NCBI GenBank assembly: GCA_025345505.1
Contig: JANVCC010000152.1
Location: 1,807,318 to 1,871,317 of the forward strand
DNA length: 64,000 nucleotides
Direction: 5' to 3'
Origin: Todiramphus chloris collaris
Lineage: Eukaryota > Chordata > Aves > Coraciiformes > Alcedinidae
The position numbers were made by a program, and so were the translations under genes. A model generated the notes under the pieces. The model searched no databases, was not told the DNA's origin, and saw nothing but the letters and a program-made list of their open reading frames with translations. Positions 1 to 13,130 of this stretch are shown one piece after another; position 1 is the stretch's first letter; each line of letters begins with the position of its first letter.

Positions 1-3000
1 ATAGTGCAGATTTTGAAAGTCTGGCTGGTATGGCAAGTTCTTCAGAGAGAAAGACATCTTGAAGCAAAGAAGATCTTTTCTCAAGCAGACATCTTCAGGG
101 ATTCACCAGAAGTCACATAACTTAATATTATTTATGGGGATTGAATGTGAAAATGTTAAACGTAGACATCAACTTCCAAACCGGTTGTGATTTAGAGAAC
201 TGCAGGTGTTGCTGTTGTAAATTTCATACAGTTCAGTGCCAAAGGAGGAGACAGTCTGAAAAATTATAAGCCAATCTACTAAAGCATTTATATCAATCGT
301 CTGTACTGAAGAAAGCTTTGTCATCGTCCATGACTTATCTTTTCACTTCTGTAAAACATGGTACAGATGTAACTGCCTAATCTGACTTTTAGTCACAATA
401 TTTAGCTACCTGAAAGATAAAGTATAATGTAGCACTGTACATTTATCTTCTTTCAGTCCTTCTCAGCTTTGGAACTGTGAGCCTTTGAAAGCAGATGACA
501 TACTCAATTATTATCAAGTAAATTTTTTATCTGTTGTTTGATCACTTGTGACAGTGAATGAAATGTAAAAAGACTAAATGCGCACTACAGAATTAGCCTG
601 CAAAACATAATAGTTATTGTAGTGTATCCAACATAGAAAATGTAAATTATCTGTCAGAAGTTTCTGAATAATATTTTTATGCTTTTCAGATAAGATCAGC
701 CAAAGTGCTGGGGACGTCACATTTCTATAATATCTTTCAGAATATTACACATCATGTTGTGATGAAAAAGGAATTCTGAAGTCCAAGAGTCCTGCTGTAA
801 ACTGGAATTCTAAGGAAAAAAGATAGTGTCTTAGTGTGTTTTTGGCTTATCTCCAAACATTCCTAGATGAGAATTTCTCCTTTTGTAAACGAATATAATT
901 TCACTGCCTTCAATGGAGCTATGTCAATAGCAGCAGATTAATCCAGTCTTTTTGTCTTCTATCACAATTCACACTTTCTTCTAAAGGTTATTTTAGGCTC
1001 TACACTGAGCGAACCATTGTGAAACCGTTATCCAGAGTTCAGAAAAAAGAGTTCTGCAGGACGGTGGCAGTGCAAACCACTTCTTTTCCCTTGACAATAT
1101 GGACCAGCTTTCTGTCTGAAGAACTTATTGCCTAGTTTATAAAGTCAGAAAAAAAGCACTGTGCTAATTGACTTGGATATTCTGTATATATAGAGATCGT
1201 GACAATTTCTGGGCTCGATTCTTGTGTAAACTACAGCAAGTTTTTAAGGAAAGTATCCTTTCTCAGTTTAGACATTACCAGTATAGACACTTTCCAAGTC
1301 ATACCAGATGTATATTATTCTCCCTATTTATTTGCTTGCATGTTTTTAATCCCCTTCTTAGTGTGAATATGTTGAGCTTCAACTTTAGTCTGGGAGCTTG
1401 AGGAGTCTGTTCCTGAAATCTTGTTCCACACATAAGTACTTCCAGTTCACAGGTGATTTGATGCTTAAAGCATCTCTTTGATACACTCATTCTACCACAG
1501 TAAGATTGAGCTCCAAAGATGTCCTCTCCAGAAGAGTACAGTGGGACAGTTCAACGAGTGACATCGCTCTATCATGAAGTCATCTCTGAGAATACAGATT
1601 AAGAGCCAGGTGGATTTCCCATTTTTCACAGACTACCAGACTGCTTTCAGACAGTAATAACTAATGGTCACTGGTGTTCTGAGGTACTTGCTGAGCTAGA
1701 AAAGAAGGCATTTGTTATCCATCACCTCAGGTACCATTGTTACCAGGACAAAAAATTTCTGGGCCTTATCTTTCAGCACTGAAATTACTCAGTTTGTCTT
1801 TGACTTCATTGGCAACAGAGAAGTCTCATAAAATGGGATTAATCTCACTCTGCTTTAAATGTCTAAATCTGATGGACTTCCTATGTGCTTTTTATAGTTA
1901 GTAAAAGATAAATAGACACTTCCCTGGCACATCTCTCCCATCCAAAATTTCACAGAAGAATATCACCCAGCTTGAGTGTTTCAGGTAACAGTACAGGAAA
2001 TTTCCATGTGTAAATCTGAAGAAAGCATGGAGCCAAAAAGAAATCAACAAAAGGCAAAGGAGTTCTTGAGAGGCAAAAATACCAAAGGGATTTGGAATCC
2101 TTTCTACCAGAAGGTGGAAAGGATTTGCTGCTAGAGTCCTGTGCCTCCAGCACCCTTTGGAGAAAAAGCAGACCAGAACTGCTGGAGTCTGTGAAAACCA
2201 CAAATCCAAAGAACCTTAGCAAGCAACATTGATTTCTTATTATGAGAAAATATTTTGCCAGTTGGGAAAGATCTTGTCTGGAAGGTTTTGCCACTGTAAA
2301 AAGGTAAAAAAAGAAAATAAATCTCCAGGAGAGGGCCCTTGTATTATATACATATAAGCCCTCAAACAACTACACTTTGTATTTGAATTTGTAACCACTG
2401 CCACAGTTACTGCACTTCAATTACTGTTTATGTGTGATTTTTTAAATTTTCTCTCTATACACACACATACGTAAAAACATACGTATTTATTAAAAGACTA
2501 AGCTACTACTGTCACAGAAACAGGATACAATAAAAGGGAAAAATACTGATTTCAGTAGTATTTCCAGTTTTTTTCAGTACTGCCTAAGAAATCTATAAAT
2601 TCTGGGCAGGTTTAAGGGGAGACTACTGCACACTAAATAGACCTGAAAAGACTTTTTTCCTAGATTAAAAATAAAACAATAAAGATTATAAAATAATCCT
2701 GCCAGCAGATCTTACATCTATATCCAAAGGACACGCAATTGTATTAAAGAACTATGTCTTAAAATGTGAACCAAACCTTTTACCGAGCTGTACTGCAGAC
2801 TCCACTGCTGCAATCAATACTCCAAAGAGCCCTATTTTTCTTGGACAAAAAACATACGTATATCTGACATTTGAGGAAGCCAGGTGAAGAAATCAATAGC
2901 TAAACAAAAATGCACTTAATCATATCTATTCTGGACAGATGCAGATTGGAAAATCCTATATGGTCCACGTATTGCCTCCTGCTTAAAGCTCAGAAATGCA

Positions 3001-4450
3001 TCTGTGATTCCTAAATGGCAGAGTCCTGTTGCTAGAGCCCTGCTGAAGCTGGAATGATTACAGTAGCAATTAACTGTGTGTCAGCCAGCATCAGACTGAT
3101 CTATCGCTCAAACTCAAGTTCGGGTACAGTTTGTTGTTAGAGTACTTTAGCATAAATACATAAATAATAACCAACGAATGACATACTTTATAAATGCAAC
3201 AGCTTTACTGGAATACGCGGCAAAGATTCACACGTTCACTCGAACCTTAAATCTACTGGGCTGCATTTTGTTACTTGGATCTAGCCCAAGGAGGAATTTA
3301 ATATATACTCATACTTTAGCTTTCCTTAATGGTTTTAAGTGATGACCATTATTGCCCATTTCTCACGGCGTTGAAGGTGATCGTTAAGCATATATAACAG
3401 CCCTACGAGTATAGAGAGCTCTAATGCCCCAAATGTCTATGTTCAAAGGTACGCTCGTGCACAAAACGGCTGCTACGCGTAAAGGTGCTCCTTTACTTGA
3501 CATTACTTCATAAAGCCCTTTGAGATAACCACAGTGCAAGAGATGTTTTAGAAAAACACAGTTTTATTTCTTCTCTGCTCTAGCCCTAAGCGGTTCAGCG
3601 TTATTTGAACATCAGCAACAGCACTTCTTTACGACTTCAAAGTCAGATTCTAACCTCAAATTGGCAGTGCACCGTGAGATTCAGAATCTGCCTGACACTG
3701 GAAGAAATGGATGTTTTCAGCAGAAAGAAGAGCGATAGGAGGTAGCAACACGACAGTTTAATATCACTCAATTAGAAGGTATGTTAAGGTTACACTAAAG
3801 GTGCCTGACATGAACGCACGTACAGGAAACACTTTAAGAAAGGCATGAAAAAAAAAGGATGACACCATTAAGCTTGGGAAGAGTTTTGTAGCTGTTATTA
3901 ACCTGGAAGAAGGGTGACGTTCCTCCCAACTGACCTTTTCAGCGCAAAACCTCCCTGTCAGGTGCTCTGCAACCATGAAGCCCAGGTAACGTCCTTTATT
4001 TTTAAAATGTGTAATCCTGAAAAGAAGGAAATGCAAATAGATGTCTGAGGTCTTTTATTTTCTACCACTTAAAGCTACTGTATGTTTAGGAACACAGTGA
4101 GAGGTGTCTTCTCCTCTGTGAGAGGAGTATCTCTGTGGTGGAGCCTGCGTAAACCATGGAAACTGGGAAGAAGCTACAGGTGTTTTGGGGTCCTGTTGGT
4201 ACAGAGATAAAGAGCAGCAGCTCGGTCTGGGTGTGACAAAGTTCCTCAGCAAATTTACCTTCCTGCTGTCCCCAGTCAGCCCTTGTTCCTGGAGTATGTA
4301 GAGGCTGCTCTCCATTTTTATCTCAGGCCCGTTATCGCTGAATTCGATCAGCTCAACAAGCGCTCCCATCCTGCTGGTACGCAAGAGAGCAACTGCTGTT
4401 GCGGCTTCACCCCTGTGTTGCCGTTCTCCTTCTTAATTCACCAGCAAATG
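1..4450. other. Upstream non-genic sequence
   Basis: AT-rich sequence 5' of the CpG island. Reading frames here are short, overlap one another on both strands and are not bordered by convincing splice sites. I recognise no protein family, RNA gene or transposable element. Some of it could be distal promoter sequence of SMCO4 or part of an antisense non-coding transcript leaving the CpG island, but nothing seen supports either. Confidence 0.5.
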
Positions 4451-4899
4451 CAACACCGCCTGACCGGCAGTACCGCTCTCCGTGCAGCCCCGTACGAGCT
4501 GCGCGCCCGGGCTGCCAACGCTTCCCGCGCTCGCCTCTAAGCCTCTCCCGCGCACCTGTCCCACGCAGCCAGCGGGACGACACCCGAGCGGTCCGAGGCG
4601 GCAGACGGTCGGGCGTAACTCGCCCAACTCCACGGGCACCAGGCGGTTCCCTTCAGGCGGGAACCGCTCGCCCCACCGCGTGCCTCCGGCGCTGCGGGGC
4701 GGTGGCTGCCCACGCCTCGTCCCTCCGCTTCCCGCCCTTACTGCCGAGCTCCCCTCGGCGCCCGGCGCCGCCAAAGGCCGGGCCCGGGCCGCGTCCCTTC
4801 GGCGGCGGCAGCGCAGCCGCGGCGTGGGGGGGACCGGGCGAGGCTGGCGGGCAGCGGGTCCCTCGGCGTGCGGCAGAGGGCGCCCCGCATTCCGCCAGA

Positions 4900-5093
4900 G
4901 CGGGCCGGGAGGAGCCTCCGGCGCGGCGCGGCCGAGGAGGGAGGGAGGGAAGGAGCTGCCACGTCCTCTGCGCCGAGCGGCGAGGGAAGCCAGCCCGCGC
5001 CTCAGCCGCACGTGTGGCGGAGCGGGGAAGTTGCCGGCGGCCAGCTCGGACGGTGCCCCTCTTCCGCCGCTGCCCTCTCTTCCTGTCCCTCGG
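4900..5093 (+). other. SMCO4: Candidate non-coding first exon of SMCO4
   Basis: A consensus splice donor (CTCGG|GTGAGCG) begins at 5094 inside the CpG island, followed by intron-like sequence with T-rich tracts. If used, the 5' UTR exon would end at 5093. The left edge is arbitrary because no transcription start can be seen. A second possible donor (CAG|GTGTGC) lies near 5644, and the SMCO4 5' UTR may include further small exons that cannot be recognised without transcript data. Confidence 0.35.
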
Positions 5094-5479
5094 GTGAGCG
5101 CAACTCCAAGCCGGGGCGCACGGCGGCGGCCCGCTCCCGCCCGCTGTCCCGGGGGAGGCCGGCGGAGCGGTGGGCGCGGGCGGCAGCGGGTGTGCCGAAG
5201 GGGGCGACGGGGAGCGCTGAGGGGGCGCGGGTCAAACCCGCTGTGTCCCTAGTTGGGGGGTGGGGGGGTTGCGCGGGGCAGCGGGCTCGGCTCCCGGGCG
5301 GGCCAACTTCCTGCGGACTTTGGCTCCGAGCGCTCCTTCCCGGGGCAGCGGGAGCGGCCCGGGGCCCGGCGCGCCGCGATTAAAACGGGAAAGTTTGAAG
5401 AGCCGGTGTGCGGGCTGGGTGCCGCGGCTCGGCAGCGCTGGGCGGGCGAGAGCCGCCGCCTCAGCCTGTGCACAGGCGA

Positions 5480-5520
5480 AGGGGGCGGGGGGGGGGGGGG
5501 GGGGCGGCGGGCGGGCGGCT
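5480..5520 (+). repeat. Poly-G tract in the CpG island
   Basis: A run of about twenty G residues, interrupted only by single C bases and followed by GGCGGGCGGGCGG, sits just downstream of the candidate first-exon donor. Such tracts readily form G-quadruplexes and are hard to sequence, so the exact number of G residues may be unreliable. Confidence 0.85.
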
Positions 5521-8479
5521 CCGGGCGCCCTCCTGGCGTCTGTGTGTGGGGCGGCCCGGCTGGCGGTTGGCTCCGAGCCCTGACACGAAAGCGCCTGGCT
5601 GGAGACCCCGCCGCGGGCACCGCCGCTGCGGGCGGGGAGCTCAGGTGTGCCCCGGCTGCGCGGAGCGGGAGGCGCGCCGTGCGGGCTGAGCTGCAGCCCC
5701 TGGTAGCGCTGCTGAGACATTAACGAGGAAAATAACTCTTCAGAACACTCGCAGAAGACTTTCAGGTTTTGTGGTTTTCCTTTTTTTTTTTTTTTCTTTT
5801 TTTCCTTTTTTTTTTCCCCTTAATTTCGCTTCCCCAGTCGTGAGTACAGTTAGGCTGAGAAACGACTGAGACCTGCGTTTAAGCAGCCTATTAAAAAAAA
5901 AAAAGGAAAAAAAAAATCTCAGGAAAGCATTAAAAGCTGGCCAGGAAAAAAAAAAAAAGGGGAATCGAAATAATCCGTTGGAATGTAAAAATTTGGCTTT
6001 TGTCTCCCTTTTTTAGAGCACCTTGCCTTCATTTGTGCATGGCCTGTCCCTAGGGTGTGCTCATGTGAGTTTGGTTCCTAGATTTTTGGTTCTCCTCATT
6101 GTTGGTTACCTAAAGGAAAAAAAAAAAATCTGTTATGTTTCTATATCAGTTACGGTTCAAACCGTATTTTAAAGCAGCAGAGAAAATAAATGTTTTCGTG
6201 TCGAAGAGATTACCACTCCAGGGTCCTGATCGTGCCTGAAATTTGTATGGGTTTTTTTATTGGTATGTGCAGTACCACCCTGGGCTGGGACCTTCTGGGG
6301 TTACCGTGTTTCTCTCCGTTTTGAAAATGTGCTGTCAGTTATTTTTAGCTTCGTTAAATATTTCCTCCTTTAAATGAACCAGAACTCTTGTAGGAATCCC
6401 CTGATGCCCTGTTACCAAAAAAAAAAAAAAAAAAGTGAAATGAGTTTCTCATTAGTACATTTTTAATAACTTTTTTGCTCTCCCTCTCTCTCTTAACTGC
6501 CTTTTAGCGGCCTATTTATAACATAGAGACTGAAGTTAAGAAAGCTGGCTTTAGACTGTTCTCAACCTTTGTAGGTAGAAATTTCACTGATCTTTGTCAG
6601 ATAAATGAACTGTTCCTTGTCAAAGCAATTTTGGCTGCTTTGTTCCCTCATGCTTTGTGGGAAACACAGAAGGGACATCTGCCAAGAGAAATTTTGGGTG
6701 CAGCTGTCAGGTAGGAAACTTTAGGAACTACCTGCTTCTTTAGTGCTTTTTCCAGCGTGGACTTGCACAGGTCTCTCACTCTGCTCCTGGAGAGGTTTTT
6801 GGCAGAGCTGTTGACCACAAATGCAGGGTGATATAGAAGAGCATGGACAGTACTGGCAGACATACAGAGATACAGACAAGCCATTTACAGAGCCAGGCAT
6901 CTTCAGACGCTGCCAGGTTGGACATCGGAAAGCCCTCCTTCTGGGGAGTCCTTAGCATGCATAACACTCATTGGGGTTGTATTCACAGACGGATGGGACT
7001 GCGTTGCATTAGACATAAGATATTTAGCTGTGGCCACATGCCCACACCTTCTGTCTTGTGGAACACCACCTGAGCTTTTAAGCTACACCAGAGCATCAAA
7101 CATGTGTAAAAAGTGCCTTGTTTGTGAGGTGACGACGCTCAGTCGGGCTCCCCAGCTGACCATTGGTTTGTTGTTTGGAGGTGTGTACAGTAACAGTAGG
7201 ACAGTAGATTGTTTCCTCGCTGGCCTCTGCTATATCCATATGTTAGTAAAATAATCTTGTTTGGGTTCTTTAAAATCTAATAATCTTTTCCCATGCATTA
7301 AATATACAGTGAAATGCTTTTGCATTTGTGTAAGATATATGTGCTGGTTAGGTGGTATAAGCTGCTTATGGGGTGGTAAATAGACTGTACACTAACTCTT
7401 TTGGCTGTGGCACTTCATGTGCAATGTATTGCAGTTTCCTTGTCTGGTTTTGTTACAAATTTTCTTCCCCTGTCGTCTTTCTCCTTGACTGTTTACTTTG
7501 AAGCCCAACAAGGCTTGCCCTGATGGTGTGTGAGAAGTGGTGTAGAGGAGCTGAAAGAATTACTCCATGAAGAGTCGCAGGAGACCTGCCCTGATTCAGC
7601 ATCTGGCACTGCTGCCATGGGGACTGTGCTCAAGAGAGATGCTTTGACCCCTAACAGTGGTATCGGGGTTTGAGGGAACTGGGCACTAATTCTCCCTGCC
7701 AAATTGGGCTGATTTTTGCTTTTCCTGTTACAGCTGTGCCCCAGCTACTCCCAAAGCCATCTGAGCCCTTTGAGAAGGGATCTGGCATCTCTTGATTCAA
7801 CTGCTTTGGTCCAGGTGCTCTAGAATAAACTGACCTCTGTCTCTCTACTCCATCATGCACTGCAAGAAGCATCTGTGAGTGGGTTGATGTCCATGATGTC
7901 CAGTAGCAATTTGTGTTGTATGCCAATCTGAATGGGTTTTTTGACTGATTATGTCATGCTTGGAGAGATGTTCCACAAAGAGATCTTGGCTGTTGCCTTC
8001 TTTGGAGATCCCCTAAGGTTGATTGCTGTACAGTGCCATGAGAAGAACAGCAAGGCTGCTCTGAGACCACCAGGTCTGTGACCAGGTGGCTTTTTTTTTT
8101 TCACAAGATAAGAGATCCTGAGGGGTCTCCATGATTGTGCTGTTGTGTTGTCCTTGTTTTGTTTTGTTTAATTATTGTAGTATCAGCTTTCCAGTAAGTG
8201 CTCTGTAAAGCTGAGAAGCTACCTTCCTTTCTGCCCATTATGGGAAGGAGTTATGTTGACAGATGTGGTCTCTGTGAGGCTTTGCTGAGCTCTTAATCCT
8301 GTTTGTGGCTAATAGGCCATGCTGATGTGGAAGGGCATCTCTTTTAGTGTATAAAGGTCTTAACTGCTTGCTACCTTAGGGAAATGTGCTGTTAAAATGC
8401 TGTAATTGTCTTAACAGTAGTGGCAGGCCATGAGGTTAGCGATGTAAAACTCTGCAACAGTGCAGGTCTTCTCCCCACA

Positions 8480-8565
8480 CTGTCTTGTTTGGTTTTTTTG
8501 TTGGTTTTCTTCTGTTGTTGTTTTGTTTTTGGTTTTTTTTTCTTTGTGGGTTTTTGTTTTTCTGA
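8480..8565 (+). repeat. G/T-rich low-complexity block
   Basis: The + strand is almost pure G and T, in patterns such as TTGTTGTTTTG and GGTTTTTTTT. A hydrophobic Phe-rich reading frame crosses it, but only because T-rich codons encode Phe and Leu. It is not a gene. Confidence 0.8.
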
Positions 8566-11500
8566 GAGAGATTTTTACTTGTTAAGACAAACCCTAAAAT
8601 AATTTCTGTAGGCAATAGTGGAAGCAGGCTTTGTGTGTTGAATATGGCAAACAGCCAGAGTTCAGATATTTGCGAGCCCTTCAGGCACACGTGTATCTTG
8701 AGGGGATGAAAATGTGTGATAATATTCTCTTTGTTGTCTTTTGCCCTACCGCTAGTTAGTTTCAGGTTTTGTTTGTTTTGGTTTCTTGGTTTTTCTTCAT
8801 CTTCTCCATCCTGCTTCACTTGATTTCTTGTATGCCCTTTTTAGTTGCAAAGAAGTTCGTCACTTAACTTCTCTCTTGAAAACGAGAGCCCTGTGCTTTT
8901 AGATGTCAGCGTGACTGGAATTACCTGACCACTTTCGTCACTAGAAGTCTTGTGGAATTTCCCAAAGCTAGGGCATGCCCCAATCAAATTCTTCTGTATT
9001 AAAGTTCTGAAAGTATAATTTTAAGCATATTAGCAACTTGGCAGAGACTTCTCTATCTAGTCCATCAGTATGCTGCTCAAAACTTAATCTAAATAAATAC
9101 TGTGAGGTGCTAAGGCTTTCCCCTGCAGTTTCATCTGTGTGTGGAAAACACCGCTTTCCACCCCGTGGAATTAATATGCTATTTAAGCAGATACTTTATT
9201 AAAGATGAGGGCTACATTCTTGGGTTCAAAGGAGTTATATTGTAGTTTGCCGGTTCGAGTCTTTGAGACCGGAAAGGTCCTGAGCAAAGTAGCTGCTTGC
9301 TTTCCAGTTTGCTAATACCCGATATTAAAGATACATGCAAGAGAGAGACCTTAGTTCCATGTTCACCAAGTGTCTGGTGGAGGGTGTTGATAAAAGCAGA
9401 AACCGGAGCTGGGTTTGTAGAGGGAAGGCGGACAGTAAGTGATTTGTGAAACCGACCTGCAGTATGCCAGACTCTTGAGTTTTAGGTTTCTCTTGAGCAG
9501 AGGTTGCTGACAGTGCCAAAATACTTGTATTTTCCCCTTTTTATCAAGTACTACCTGTAACAGCTGCAAGCGAAGGTGGCTTCTGTGACCATAATGTATT
9601 CTTTCTCTAATTGGCCTAAAAAAAAATTAGACACAGTGATAGGAAGACACAGTGAAAGTGTCAGTCTTGAGGATTTTTTTTTTTTTTCCTTTTTTCTTCT
9701 TCTTGAAACTAGGGGTTACAATAATGCTGGGCTTTTCTCAGTCCTGCGCAGCTACCTGTGGAGTTCCTGAGGTGGAAGGGACTTAAAAAAAAGAGAGTGG
9801 GTGGGTTCTGGCCCATTCAGGTGGGTACTGACTTCCTGCGTTGTGGCAAGGGTGCAGGGTTTTGTGAAATGGCCAGATGTGCTGCAGCAGGAATTCTGAG
9901 ACTCATTATCAGACTTAACAACGCCTGTGAACCAGGCTAGAACGTGAACTCGTGACTGGTGCTTTAAGCCTTAGTGCCAGTTAGCCTCTTATCTCTTCCC
10001 TTTCATGATTTTTATTTTATCTTGTTTGGATTGCACATGTTTTCTATTAGAGATTTTTCTAATGATCCTTTTCCTTACACTGTAGTTATCTGTATTTTAC
10101 TTTCCTTTTTGCCTCCAGCTGTTCTTGTCAGCGTCATGATTATTTTTTTTTTAATTGCATCGTTAAGATTTTGCTTCTGTGTAACCCCTCCCCATGTTGT
10201 TTACATTTCTTCTTCCGTTATTCATCATTCTTATATTTTTTCCCCTTTTAATTCTTATCCTTAGAGGAACCAGTTTTACTCTTGGAGACCAGCCCTTTCT
10301 TATTGATTGCCAGCTGCTTTTATTGAAACTGATTTGCATTCTCTGCTCTTATTGTGCTAGACAGAGGACTAGTGATTTTGAGTAAAGCTCTTTCCCCAAA
10401 GGCTTTGCTCAGAAATTGTCTCTGTATTTCACAAAAAGAGTGGAAAATAAAGAGCAGCATCAGTGCAAAAGCTGCTTCTGCCTAAACCAACGTGTTTGTG
10501 TCTTTGTCACGTGAAGAGTAGAAATGTGGCCTGCCCTGCTGCAGGCACAGATGACTTCTCCAGGCTGCAGTGAGCTGGTGGGGTGCAGGGAGTGTAGAGC
10601 CATGTGGCCTTCTATTTACTTACATGGGCACCCCTTAGACTCTGGCAGTAACAAATCCAATCCACTTTGATTGAGACCGTGTATTGCCTTGGTACCTTTG
10701 TTTACAAGCACTTGTGTAGCTGTGATCTTTTTTTTTTCCTCAGTTGCTGTATTTTGGCTATAGGCAGCTCTAAAAAATTTAATTAAGAGTAAAAATATAC
10801 CATGGTTAAAGACTTGGCTGTCTGATGGTAAACCTGGAAAAAAGTTAAATCAGAGCAGGTGGCTGAGGGGGCTTTAATGCTTGAAGTATTATTTGCCTTC
10901 AGATAGGCTCTTTGGTGAGGGTCTCTAATAAGGCTCTTTGAGCCTTATTAATTACTAAATATATAAACCTCGTGCTCAGGCCATGTCGATTTTGGGCTTT
11001 GTGTCACACTAGAGGTATGGATAATAATTATTTGGATGTACCAAACCTCAGGGTGTGTATCTGCCTCCTTCTCAGACTGCTTTCTGTTTAGAAATTGGTC
11101 TTGCTGCTTTTTCACCCAGTGTGTATCTGGAAAGGAGTTCTCTGACCATGGGACAGTGCTGAGTATCAGGGCTGGAGAGGAGCTGTGCCGTATAAATCTC
11201 TTACTAAAACTCACTGAAGTGCTTTGCCTCTAAAATAGTCGTTCCTAGCATGGTTGCTTCCTGGTAGTTAGATGTCAATAGCATGTTGCACTTTATATAG
11301 CATCACAGCAACGTGAATGACCTCGTGCTTGACTTTGACGCCCAGCTAAAAGGATAAATTGTTCAGGTGAAGCCGCAGGATGCAGCTTTTAGTTCTAAAA
11401 GTGCACTGTCAAACATAGCTTAGGTTATCATGATACAAATAAGATTCAAGGTCTCAGAGCCTTTTATTTGACCAGTGCCAGTGTAAGATGTGGCTCTGAG

Positions 11501-13024
11501 CCACAAAGAGGCTTGGGGACGGCACCTGTAGCAGTTTGTTTTTGCAAACTGAGGTCTGCTTAGAAACCAACACAGCTACTGTGCTGGGTCTTGCCCCCCA
11601 CCAGTATCCTGCAGGTTGCTTTGAATGGGGGAGCATACAGGTGAATTTCAGCATAGTTTAGGACAGAAACCCAAGGTGTTGATGCTGCGTAGCATCAGAA
11701 AAACTCAACTTTACTGAATTGATAACTGTTGAAAGGAGTGGCTTGTACTTGTACAATTATAATCTATGAAGTATGTTGACGGCTTAGAGACTTGGGAGTT
11801 ACTTGTGGCGAAGGACTTCAGCATGGAGGAGAGGGCTTGTCAACTTCTTGCCTAAATGTTTGGGTTTGATACCGTTATTTAGAAGTCTCGATGCTGGTTC
11901 TTGCTGCTGAATGGAGATAATTTCAATCTGTAGAGCAAGCCTTAGCCAGTTTCCCTCCATTGTTTAATTCTTTCCCACAGTAGTAAAAGAAATATTTTAA
12001 CAGGATAGGAAACAGTGTCTGTAAAAGTAAGATTTGCTCTGAAATATGATTGCCTGACTTATTTCTAAGTCTTTCACGTTTCTGTAAGTTAAAGCTGACT
12101 GACTTATTTCTGTTGCTAATTTATTTATCGTGTTAACTCATTGCACAGTAGTCTCCAACACTTTTTTTCCTTTTTTTTTTTAATGACATTAGAAATTGTG
12201 GAAGAGAAATGGAAACATTTGTATACAATCATTTTATTGTTTTTTCCATGTCTTCTAGCTATAGCACTGCCTTCTGAAGTGGAAGTGAGACCTTTCTGTT
12301 CTGTGTCCAAACTGAAGAAAATGCAGGAGCCAATAGTAGGAGTAGGACTGAGAATCTGTTTTCCTTTTCAGACCATTGCCTTTGTTAATAACAGGCTGGG
12401 TTATTACTATTGAACATGGTAGGGTTTTTAAAAAAAAAAAAAAAAGTTATTAAATTTAGCTTGAGGAGCAAGGGGAGTTCCAAACACCCAAGGAAACCCA
12501 TAGGAATAAATCTTTGGAGCAAATTCAGTAACAAGCAGAAATACTCAAGTTGCTCTGTATGTCTTAACATTGATCTCCTCCTGTACTAATTATGCCCCTC
12601 CTAACAAAGACAGGGTGTAGCTCTCTAGTGTCTTGCAGGCTGAGTTCCACTTCTCTGATCACCCTCTCAAATAATTAAACAGGATTGGGGTCTTCTCTGT
12701 AAGCTTTCTAGCTTTGTTATTTCACTGCTGTGCTCAATTTAAAATGCAGTGCTGAGAGAGCACCCTTTTTTAGGTTAGACATGTCACCAGTCTAACCAAT
12801 CCCTGCAGCTTTTGAACTGGAGCTAGTTTGCATCTGATCTCTGAACAGGAGTGAGGAAGACTGGGTCGGCCTGTGGTATTCCACTCCTTCACGCCCCGTG
12901 ACTGCTTCTGGTAAATCAAAGCTGTTGGCGGATGGCTTAGCTGTTCTGTCGTGGCCACTTCCTCATGTTCTTGAGATGCACAACTGCATCTCAGCTGTCC
13001 TTTGTGACTTTGAAAAACTTCTGT

Positions 13025-13130
13025 GGAGTTTTTTTGGTGGGTGGTAGTGTAGGAGTTTTGTTGGGTTTTTTGGTGTTTTTTGTTGTTTTATTGTTTTTGG
13101 TTTTTTCTGATTGGTTTGGGGTTTTTGGAA
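13025..13130 (+). repeat. G/T-rich low-complexity block
   Basis: A second, longer G/T-only stretch made of GGTTTTT-like words, similar in type to the one near 8.5 kb. It creates three overlapping spurious Phe/Val-rich frames on the + strand. No coding content is supported. Confidence 0.8.

Larger units (their letters stand above)
4480..5720 (+). promoter_or_regulatory. SMCO4: CpG island promoter, probably of SMCO4
   Basis: An abrupt block of very high G+C with dense CpG stands between AT-rich flanks. It contains many GGGCGG-type Sp1 boxes (for example near 4697), a CACGTG E-box near 5009 and an ETS-like CTTCCT stretch near 5306, and I see no TATA box. Long open frames cover it on both strands, but that is expected where stop codons are rare. 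It is the only CpG island in the window and lies about 29 kb upstream of the SMCO4 coding exon on the same strand. Assignment to SMCO4 is inference from position and from the known habit of this gene to have non-coding first exon(s). A divergent transcript to the left is possible. Confidence 0.75.

Noticed and set aside
4399-5723. Many long open frames (up to 256 codons) on both strands
   Set aside because: They lie in a CpG island where stop codons are rare. They overlap in several frames, give Arg/Pro/Ala/Gly-rich low-complexity peptides and match no family.
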